Positions 10,501-22,500 of a stretch of 64,000 bases of DNA are shown piece after piece. A program made the position numbers and the translations under genes. The notes beneath the pieces are model-generated. The model saw nothing but the letters and a program-made list of their open reading frames with translations, was not told the origin of the DNA and searched no databases. Source of the stretch: Pieris napi. Taxonomy: Eukaryota; Arthropoda; Insecta; Lepidoptera; Pieridae. The stretch spans positions 2,356,001 to 2,420,000 of the forward strand of contig NC_062239.1 in NCBI RefSeq assembly GCF_905475465.1, written 5' to 3'. The stretch's first letter is position 1. Each line of letters opens with the position of its first letter.

Positions 10501-13500
10501 TGATACGAGATATCTTAAGTGCATCATTCCATAACTAAAACTCTAATCTACCTTCAAATGATGAACGACAAAAAGACCGAAATGAAAATGCTAATTTCAA
10601 AATGACCCCGCAAAATTCTAACAGAACGAATGATTTTACAAGCCATTCAGGGGTGCCACGAACCTCGAAATGATTCTGATCCAATACTCTACAGTCCATA
10701 AATTTGAAAAGTTGAACTACAACGAGCTTGAAAATGAGGACAAAAGATGTGTAGGTGGTTTTGTAGGGTGATTGTGTTTCGCGATGTGTAATGAATATGT
10801 GAAGTGGAGCCTCCGAGGTACCTACCCTCATGCCCTGCATGCGGCTCATAGCCCTGAGTGGTCGAAGGGCTCGAAGAGTTCTCATCGTTTTGAATGCTTG
10901 AATGCCTCCGGCGCCACAAAGCGCCGCAACGAAGTTTATAAGCGACACCTGATGAAATAACACTTGTATATGATAATGTATACAGTTCATGAAACTACTT
11001 TATCACCGGAAATTCTGAGTATTTAAATAGACCTTTCAAGGTAGAAGACTGACAATCCTTTAGGAATTATTACAACAAGGATAAGTAATTCAAGAAGAAA
11101 TCACACTATAATTGAAAAGCTCTCAATTGACCAAAACTTCTTCTCCCGAAGATTCAAATTGGCGGTATACATGTGAATGGGTAATTACAAGGTGTTTAAA
11201 ATATTAAATACATCGAAGGCAATTGTGTCGTTTTCATTCAATGTAGTAAACTTTAAAAAAATGTATTCATAAAAACTTTGAAAACGACACAAAGTTTGCA
11301 GCGCTAAGGTATAATATATTTCACACCATGCACTTCAAACCAATTAAGGAATTAAATTCATTATTAACAAAGGTGTGTTAGGTACGGGTAAAGAACATGA
11401 AGCAGATCACAGCACACATCAAATAGACATAGAGAGCTTTCCATGGCGAGATTACACCTCGACAGCGACGAACATCGAACAATCAAAGCCGACACGTGTC
11501 GCGTTGCCCACGCTAAGAGCTGGTAACAAATGGGCATCGCGACAGAAGTATTGAGTGTCGAAGAGGCGCGTACTCACGCGCATGCCCTCCCATCTGGAGA
11601 CAGCACGGAGGGGTCGTAGAGCTCGCAAAGTGCGCATGGACCGAAACGCTGGGATGTCGTCCGCTCCGGCCATCACCGCTCCGTGGTTAACGAGTGACAA
11701 CTACCGTCATTAAATTAGTACGATAATACAAACTATATCTTACGTACATTTGCCTTTGATAAGAATAAAGAACATGAAGTAAATGTACTTTAGACTTTGG
11801 TAGTCGAATCGACAGTTACGATCCATACATACTAAGCTTATAATTATATAAAAAAAGCCGATAATTTACCATGACAATTATGAAATCGAGCCAGCACCAG
11901 GCGTTGGTGAAGTACTTCTGAAATCCGAGAGCTAACCATTTGATTAACATCTCAATAAAGAATATTACAGTGAATATACGATCCATGTAATATAAGATGT
12001 CTTGAAGAATTGGTCGATGTGGTAGATGGACATCTTCTAACGCCTAAAAACAAGATTTAAGTAAATAATAACATATTTAATATAGTAAAAAAATACGGGG
12101 ATAAAGCTCAATTACCAATGCCAAACTACTAAGTAAAATCATTGTTATCACAGCCGTTTCGAAATAGGTATTTTCTATTAATCGAAAGGTTTTCAGTCTA
12201 AGGGTTGCCCAGCCTTGCCAAAATGGAGACTCGTCATCTCCGGCTAAGAAGGGGAAGCGCGCATAGCAAGGTTCTGGACAACAGTCCGCTGGTGTGAGAT
12301 CCACTACATCCTCGTCTGCGGCCACCTTTATATCTATTTTTGCTAAGCCATCAAGTTTTCCATCCTCCTCGTCTTCAATCATTTCTATAAAGAAATATTC
12401 GGTTATGAAACAAACATATATTCTAACGGCATACAATACATGCCGGTAGTCAAACGAGGAGACTATTTATATACCTTCTTCTAAACCTAATTCTTCTTTA
12501 CTTGCGTCTTTCTTTTCTTCTCCGTCTATCGTATCCGCAGATCCTTTATGACTTTCGTCTTTAAATGATCTTATTTTATGACTACCATAAGATTTTTGAC
12601 TTATTGTATCATCATCCTGAAAATTCAAATATTTGGAATATAATCGGATACATACAATATAAATTTGGGTTTAATAAGAAAGTAGGGACCTGTATCGGAT
12701 AACCATGATGATTTATATCACTGTTTATTCGATTGTCAGTATGATTATCCGTTATAGCATTGATATTATTCATCAATATATTCCCTTTTTTATATTTATT
12801 GTCACCTGGAAAATAGAGTTTAGTTTCAATTTATATGAGTTCATATGCACGTTTTAATTTAAATAGTCTTTCATACCTGGTATCGTAAATTCCATTCCGT
12901 CACCTATAGCTACCTCCACTTGATCTTTTAGTTTCTTGTCTTTGAATAAAACCCCATCTTCGATATCGGCACCTAATTCCAGTTCATTGTCGACTCGTTC
13001 TGAAGAAACACAGCGGGCACATAATGCCGCCTTTAAGCCTACATCCGTGCGTCATTTGTCGCCGCCAACAGCCAAGCATAGAATAGAGATCAGGACAAAA
13101 TTTTGTAAATAATTGCCGAATTTGATACAACTCCTGTGATTATTATTGTGTTAAGCATGTGTGATGTCTTGAATATTTAAATATATTTACTTACATATTT
13201 ATCAAATGCTCAAAAGCTAAAACTTCGATTTTTTTGTTTGATTGAATTTAACGACTATATAGTTTACGATATAAATATTTTTTATCATATCACTTAGACC
13301 TAACATTTAACACAAATTAACAATAAAAATGTAATAGTAATAAACACAGCATGCACAACAAACAAAGCTAGTATAGTATATAATACATACTACTGTAATA
13401 CATATGGATATAATATATGAAGCGAATATACTAAATATACTGTATGGAGGTAAGAGTGTATCGGGAATATTATAGAGGACAGCTCTACACTTGACTGCTA

Positions 13501-16500
13501 GGGCACAAGCAACGCACAGTGTTAACAATAACAACCATTGCATGTCATGCTTTATTGTATACATCGATTTATATGATTTGTTACTTTAACACATATAACA
13601 CACGGATTAATGTAATTGACTATTTATCCTGAAATACAATGAAATTACACACAACATTCAAAATGTCTACTATAAACTCACCTGGAGCGTGAATAGCAAT
13701 CTGATTCGTCAATTTGCTTTTGACTATTTTTAAAACATCGGCTGCGTTTTTTTTGACCCAATCGATAAACCGGGATATTCTATTAAAAGCCTCCGCGATT
13801 TTGTTCGTGTCCTGATCGGCTGTTGGCGTCGATAGACTCGAGGAACCAAAATTTGACAGTAAGAGGGCCAAGAAGAGGTTAAGTACCTGGAATTCGATAA
13901 ATGTTAAACGCATTCAATTGCTTTATGTGTACTTATTTCTAGATCATAAAACATACCACAAGATTGCCAATAACGACCGTTGCCAAGAAGAAAGGTATAC
14001 AAGAAACATCTCCAACCAGCATGCAATCCCACATACTCTCTATCCATTCTCCACATAATACTCGGAATACTATCATGAAACTGTGCATGAAATCCGTGAA
14101 GTTCCACCTTGGGAGCTCTCCACCAGGAAAACGGTCTACGTAATCTGTATACGTGATAATCGTTCGTCAATAATGAGTTTATAAATAGTACTATAATTTT
14201 TAATCGATCAAAACAATATTTTTAATTCAATGTAAAAAAGTTTAATTTATAACTGATTTTAAAAATATTAATCGTTAGACTGATTCAAGAATATTAACAT
14301 AAAAGAAATAAATTTTGCATTAAATATAGAAAATTTTAAATGTCGCTTAAAACTTTGCTTGTATAAAACATTGTTAATAGGTTAGATCCTAATTAAAATT
14401 AAAGCGCTTACGAAAATTGCATATTACGCAGAAGAATCAGAACGTAATTTAAAATATTTGGCAATTAATAGCAAGCCATCTTGCAACATGCCTCTGGGAA
14501 TTGCAATTTAAAACAGGAAACCTGCATATCTTTTGCTCAGCATACAGCCATATTAAAAAAATATTGTTACCTTTATGAAAAATACATACAACATAACAAA
14601 TATATATACAACAAAGATATAATAACTTTAAATTAGATCATGCATAGAGGCCTTCTACTTAAAAGGGGCAAACATTTAACAAGTAATCGTATATTTAAGG
14701 TTATTACAAGGCACTAATGAAAAATGAACATTAAGATGTACAATGAGAAGATGAATTATAACTGATAGGAAGCTAGCTTAAACGTTTCACAAGTGAGGCG
14801 CCATCGCTAAGGGGCAGCAATAGATACATACAATAGTTAGTCTAGCTCACGTGGGGTCGCAATTCACAACGACGTTTGCCAATCAAACAACATGAGCATA
14901 ACAGTGTGACGCACATCAACACAATGAGCTCTAGACAATCTGACGGCGATCCTACCTAAAGCGTGGACTATTCGAATTTTGAAAATTTAATTTACATTCC
15001 ACACTTTAGCAATTTCAGTGAATATATTTCGCGATGATTTTACCGTGTCAACCCGAGCGACTTATGTTTTCATTACCCAAAGAGAATTTTTCTGACAGTT
15101 CGATGCTTGAAATAAATTCACTGGACCGAATCGCCGCATCAACAACGTCCAATATAACATCGAACATGCACCACTCCCACCGATCACCACTTACCCACAT
15201 AATTTTTCCCGAATAGTTGCATACCCATCACGGCAAATATGAAAATAATGATGCACAATACGAAGGTCAGGTTGCCCAAGGCACCCATCGTCCTACCCAT
15301 TATAGAGATGAGTAAATTAAGAGTCGGCCATGACTTTGCCAATTTGAATACTCGAAGCTGCAATTATAAATTGTGAAACAAGGCGTCACACAAGCTCGCT
15401 TGCCGGCGCATCACCTATGCTACAGCGGCCTCTGAAGACCTATGAGCACTCAGCACGCGCCGTCGTGAGTGATTACAGGTCTGAACTCTGACTAATATTA
15501 GCGGAATGTGTGCTACAATATCTCTCCGATTATGTGCATTTATATTGATTCATGAGTGGGATATATGTTGACTATTGTCTATTATTGCGTTTACTACGTT
15601 TTGGGAGAGCGTTTTGATTGATATTATTTTACGATCCATAGATCGTACTTGTGTTATTCCTATCCTTAAAGTGACATAGATCCCATCAGTAATAGATCTG
15701 ATGCAATACCCTTCGTAAGCGAAGCTGCATGTCATTTCTATTTTACTCAATGCAAAGCTTAATAGTTATGATTGTAAGCGTGATAGCCTTATAACGTTTA
15801 TCGTTTAGGCTCTTTGTGAGCCATTCCGTGTTATAAAGCCACAGCATAACTGAATGTTCCTTAAAAATAATATTCAATCAAAGCCCTGTGTTCGACAGTC
15901 GATAGTGTAAAGCTGAATAAGAATTGATAACTAAGGCTTATATGTTCTTAGAGATGCTAAATTGTTTTTCAATTGAACCTGTGTAGTTCTTCCCAAACAA
16001 CTGCATCCCCATCACGGCAAATATGAATATAATGATGCAAAGTACAAAGGTCAAGTTCCCTAAAGCTCCCACAGTCCTACCCATTATGGATATTATAAGG
16101 TTTAGCGCCGGCCAAGACTTAGCCAGTTTAAATACACGTAGCTGAAAATATTTTAGGAAATGTAAGAACATAAACATGACGTATAACGAAGAAAGTAGGT
16201 AGCGGTGAAAGCACCAGCTGTTATTACAAATACCTGAAATTGTCTGTAAATTACTTCCTGTTAAAATGGTTATCGCCATTATTTTCAAATCAAACCGTAT
16301 GTTAGATACATAATTAGTATAAATTAATATTGATTAGCACTTACCAATCGGAATGAACGTAATACTGACAAACCCTGAACTCCTTCCAGTCCTAATTCCA
16401 ATAATGATAAGGCCACAATGATAAAGTCAAAAATGTTCCATCCTTCTTGAAAGTAAAATTTGGGACTCATTGCTATTAATTTTAGCATCGCTTCAATACC

Positions 16501-19500
16501 GAATGTAGCAGTGAAAAACTGGAAACGATATAATCCAATTTTTACATATTTTCAATAAGACGCAATATTAATTTTCTCTTCAGCATGGACAATTTAGTTT
16601 AAAAACTCTGGGGGTCTAAAACTACAACTGGATACTTACATAATTACCACTTTTCAACGCTCTTTCCATATCTTTGTCCATGTCGTGATGATCCAGTGCC
16701 ATAAACAGAGTATTGACCACGATACACAACGTGATGAACAGTTCTACAAACGGATCGAACACCAAAAGCGCGACGTATTTCTGAAACTCCAGCCATAGCC
16801 AGCAGCAATCCCACACACAGAAGAAGTCTATCCCTTTCATGAGCCACTCCAGGAGTCTCTCCTTGAAGGTGGGCCCTTCATCGTCATCTTCAGCTGTTGA
16901 GAAGTAGTATACTGACACTGTTGTGTCACGTTTACCGGAGTGTGTGTGGTGTGAGGAGAGACAAAAAATAAACATGGTTAGTATTCGCTCATTATTTTGA
17001 GTAGCCAAAAACCGAATACACATAGCCAATACTACTTAGCAATATTCATATTTTTTGAATTTTATTGGCTGTCATTTATCTCTCGTGGTTCAACTGTTCA
17101 AGATTATGGTATGGCTTGAACTACGTGCTAGGATTGTGCTTAAAATAAAGAAAATTTTCACACGAGATCACATCTCATTTTCTGCAAAGCGAGTCACTAT
17201 ATTTTATACTACTGTACTGCAATGATCTATTAATGATTCATTTCCCTTTAATAGTAAATCAAGTCAAAAAATATGAATATCGAGATTTTGATTTTACATG
17301 GATAGCAGAAGCGCATCAAATCGCGTCTACACCGTACAAAATAGATTTTACTAAATTATCGCTTTTAGAACACTAAGTGACATTTGTTAATGATTTTAAA
17401 TAAATGGTGATAATTGCTATGTTCATGCAATTCAATTAAATACGTGGGATTTAATATATATTTTGTGCAACACGTGCATGGCTACGGTTAGCATAAATGT
17501 TAAAACAATGGGAAAAAAATTATATAAAAGGGTAAGCGTAAGACTTGAGACGGAATGCAAAACAAAAGAAAGTGGTATTTGTGTAGTTTGACAGGACAGT
17601 GAAGGTGCTTCATTAGGCTTCTAAACAATATAAATGACACCCAATGTTTATGTATTTTTGCCAATTATGCATTTTTGCATAATGAGCAAATACCGCAGTG
17701 TATACTGTTGAATGTTCAGTGTGAAAAGTGTTAGTAGTTTGTGTATTAAAAGCGAACAGTTTGTATAAAATGTACAAATAAAAACAAGACAACGGACAAG
17801 ACAGCTGATACAATAGACAAGACAAACGTTAAGTTAACACAGACATAAAATGCTTTACTTTTACCATGTACGCATTGGACTCTATTTTATAGAGCTAGAT
17901 CATACAAATATATTTAATGGCCGATAGTTAATTGATATTGATGGCCCTTTATAGTCCCAATGCATACATGGCTTTGTTAATTAATTAGTATTTATATATA
18001 TATATATACACACATTTTATTTATTAGAAACGTACCATTTTGCTCGCTCGCTCTACTTTGCCTTCCAGCTTGTTCAATTATTTCATTTAGTACCATAACA
18101 TCTGAAATACATATACATGATCGATAAACTGTCGTAAAAAATCAACCATATTGTTTTTGATATTGGTTATAATAATATATGCAAACGGGCAGGAGACTCA
18201 CCTAATGTTAAGTGATACATGGACACTCACATTGCCAGAAGGCTCGCAAGTGCGTTGCCGACCTTTTAAGAATTGGTATGCTCTTTTCTTGAAGGACCCT
18301 ACGTCGAATTCATTCGGAAATAATTCAATGGGCAGCTAACATTCTCAACATCTTCGTATCTTCGTTTAAATTTTTATATAAATAATTACAAATTACCATT
18401 TTACCAAACAGAAACTTAAAAGGACCAGTCCCCCATGCCGTTAATAGTAAAATATAAATAGTAATATTCATACCTCTCATATCAACGACATTTGGCTGCT
18501 GCGATGTCGCAATGAACGGATTATCATTCGACTGTTTTAGAACTTTGCCAGCCTCGTCTGTACATTCTGTTGTACTAACTTCCTGAAATTGTTAAAAATC
18601 TCCTTATATTTCAATAAAAGCTAGCAATATTCGCTAATAACAATGGAAAGTGCTTTCAGCAGCAATATATCATCATTATGACAGTGTACGATAATGAAAC
18701 AACTTGTGAGATATGTAAGTGTGTCACGCTTGCAAATAATTAGTCGACGCTTATAACAAAAGAATGATAAGCTCATACATATTCTTTTAATGGTCGAGAT
18801 ACCAGCGACGACTCTTGTCTGGGCAGCGCGTAGGCGTGAGGTTGGGAAGTAATGCTGTGGTTCCTGGACGCTGATCGACCTCTGAGTTTGGCCTCCTTGG
18901 TTTGAGCTTTTCCCCCTAAGAGATCGCCGTGCGACGTGTATGACAGCCTAGACTGGTGTGATGTATAGGAGGAATGTCTGGATCCTAAAACATGTAATAA
19001 ACGCCTCAGTGACAGTTGCAACTGTCAGAATTCCATCATATAAGAAAGGTAAATTGTACACTTCAAAGAAAATGACACCAAATGTGATCTAGATAATGAT
19101 AACATACCCAAGTTCGCATAATAGACTGGTATTATAATAGCGCCGTTCTCCTCTGACATAGGCGTAACTGCATTTGAGTCATCAGCATAAGGCAAATGTT
19201 CCTGTGCGTCCAAGTATGTTGATAAAACAAGTGGTTTCCGATCGGCTCCCGGTGGATACCTATTCCTCCCGTTTGGCCTTAACGCCATTTGATGAGAGCC
19301 TCGGGAACCACGTCGTAAATTGAACGGTGATCCAGGTAGTGACAAGGAAGCCTGAAGTCACACACATAGTAATATTTATTTTATAACAAATTCCTTAAAC
19401 CTACTAAGTACTTTTTGAAACTATTAAAATTTTTCTTTAACCTTTCTTCCTTCTAGAAACTTTCATTTGGATTCGAGTTATACTAATATTTGATCATTTA

Positions 19501-22500
19501 ACGAAATCAACTTCCTCAATTCAGATCGAGTGAAAATGTCATGGAAACTGATCACTACTTGATTTGTACTCGCAGAGGCTTTGTCTGATCGTAATTAAAT
19601 TAATTATCAAGAAATATATCCTACAAATCTTTCATGTGCTAATAAACAAGTAGAAGGCGAAAAAAATACATGAATGGAAACTCGAAAGTTTGGGATAAAA
19701 TAATTACAAAAGTGCTGGAGGTGTCTCAATGCATCAAAACATATGCATACATGATTTAATGCTAGCGAACTGACACGATTTGGTGCAATAAGACATTAAG
19801 ACAACAAGACTAATAGCGGAATATAAGGACAAGAAAAGGTATATAGTTTAGAACATCAAAAGGAAGGAAGGGGATCACAAACACCAATGAAGAAGAGGAC
19901 AAACCTGTGAGCCCTCCCGCAGTGGCCCATACGACAACTGTCCATATTTATTAATGCGTTCAGGATGGGGGACCTTTAATGCATAGAAAATACACTTTTT
20001 AATTTATTTCCGACTTACTACTATTTTAAGACATAGATCACTATGACTAGGATAGATAATAAGGAACGATATTGGAATAAAGGGATTGTAGCAGCGTCCA
20101 AGCAGTAAAGTAATAAATGTTAACGATCTACGGCGGTGCTAGAACGATATAGAGTAAACATAAACGATGGATGCAGATTAATTCATATGATAACGATACT
20201 GAATAAAAAGAAAAGCGTTAGCATTGACCAAAAGCATCAGTTAGTCTCGTAACTTTGTTTATAAACACATGAAGTATTGACGGCCATAAGACGTACATGC
20301 ACTCTCGCATCTTCTAATCCATCTGAGCTATCATCTATGGTCTATAGTCATGAAGACTTGTTAATTTCTTTCTGTGAAAGCCTCTGCCCGTCTGTCATCG
20401 AATTGAGGAATTAATGTTTAAATATTTGAAGTAGATATTTTAATGACAAAATAGTTATGTTGACCGAACCTACCTCTGCTCGGTGTTAGTCTCAGCTCGG
20501 CCGCTTCGATCGCTCACAAAATGAAAGAAACAATCTAACATGACAATAGATTATTTCTCCAATAGTATTTAATTTTAATAAAAATATGACCTTTATTAGT
20601 CTTAATAATGGTACTGATTAAGTTGGTGATTGATATAAATCAAGTATTGTATTACGAAATACTTTTTAAAATATTATTGGAGATTAATATAACCTATGAT
20701 GCAAACGCTCTAATGAAGTGTCAGATTAGATGAATTATGACCATGCCTACAATGTAATTTTTCAACAAATTAAAACAAATATATAATAATCTAATGCATG
20801 TTCTTAAATTAAAATGTATACAAGTAATAAATGTTCAGTTTCATGCCTTAATTGTGATCTGTTTGAGGAAATAAGAAGAGTTAGTCGCTGCAAGCGTAAT
20901 GATTGCAAAAAGTAATTTAAAATAAATGAAAAGACCATCTAATAGCATGCCTCGAAACCAAATTTAAACAAACCACAGTGTTCATAGAGTTAAAATAACC
21001 GTGTAGTAATTTTCGTAAGAGAACAAATTAAATATTTAATAGACAAACATTCAGATATGAAAACAAATTTATTGCAAAAAAATTAAAAGTGTTTTTTGGA
21101 AGTGTTCCTTTCGAAATTATATGAAAAATCATATCTGCATACTTTAAGAAAATATCGACATTGAAAAGGACAGACACAAAATCAAAGCTCAGCGTTAGAC
21201 ACATTTAAACATAATCTTTTCAACTTGATATAACTTGTGCAAATATAATTTATAATGTTTTTTACTTAATATACTAATTATTGTAAGTGCAAAAAAGCCG
21301 AGTGATTATTATCAAGTTGAAAAGAAATAACTCAGCCGACAATGATTTAATTAAATATAAAAATTGAAAAAGTCTCAGCGGCAAGATTAATCCATCATTA
21401 ATTAAAAACCTTTATCGAGTAGTACTACAAATAAAGCTCATCTCTTAATGATTCTTACGTATCTTAATGATGTTCTTAGTTCAATATCAACACTTAAAAG
21501 TATATTTTTTATCCTGATACCTTTTCATTTATAATATTAATCTAAAGATATTATAATAAAATATTTAACTTTAGCTAGATTTTATTGAACCAGCACTACG
21601 TATTTTTGGAAATTGTAAAAATTGCCACAGTTAGCAAATTAGTTTCGTAAAATAAAAATCACTGTCAGCAGAGATATCACGCGTGGGTCTTATACTCACC
21701 ATGCTGACCTTCCTCTGCCGGCGTGCTGTGTCGTGGTGGGTGTCGTTGGCAGGCTTGTGCGTGGGCTGAGTGCTCACCGAATCCTGGAAGGGGTCGCTAC
21801 GAAGGGACATGCGTTCCCTCGTATTGTCATCCTGATTGCCCCTCTCCTGGTTCACGAACAACTCGTAGCTCTGGCAGGAGAAGTCACTGGGAGACTTGGC
21901 AGGATGTGCTTCGGCGTATGCGGCTGCTTCCGCAGCGGCGGCTTGCTCGCGAGCGTGTTGTTCTCTCGCTTCTTGTTTATCCGCTCGAGCCGCTGCCTTT
22001 TGTTCCGCTTCCTAATGCAAAAATCAAATACCGTTTAAATTTGTACAAAGTTGAAGTTTAAAATATATTAAACAATGAAAATATATAGCCATATATATAA
22101 CAAAACGAAATACACATTAATTAAACATATGTCACTTAGATTAAATCTTGTTTGCTTACCCTTAGTGCTTCTTCTTCAGCCTGCTCTTCCTCCTCTGCTT
22201 TCTTCTGCAACTCGTCGTATGACATGGCGACGATAGCCAAGATCAAGTTCACGAGATAGAAAGAGCCGAGGAAAATGATCACAACGAAGAACAGCACGTG
22301 CCATGAACCAGCAGACCTTAGAACCTGAATAATTGTGAACAAACGTAAATAATTTCACATTACTGTGGTTGTGAGTGATCTATTGATATATGTATTCGGT
22401 GGAGTCTTACTATTAATGGCAAAATCTTGTACCCACGAAACGATACATTTACAATTACAGTATTTTCTATTATATTCCTATTATATTAATAATAACAATA

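Noticed and set aside
13307..13564. Hydrophobic minus-strand frame in the exon 19-20 intron as an optional para exon
   Set aside because: No suitable splice sites in phase and no similarity to known channel segments.
15195..15357. Exon 17b as a decayed duplicate of 17a
   Set aside because: It is fully open, has good splice sites and keeps all key residues, so it is a functional alternative exon.
21723..22061. Overlapping + strand open frames
   Set aside because: They are antisense to para coding exon 10, whose Ala/Glu-rich composition removes stops from the other strand.
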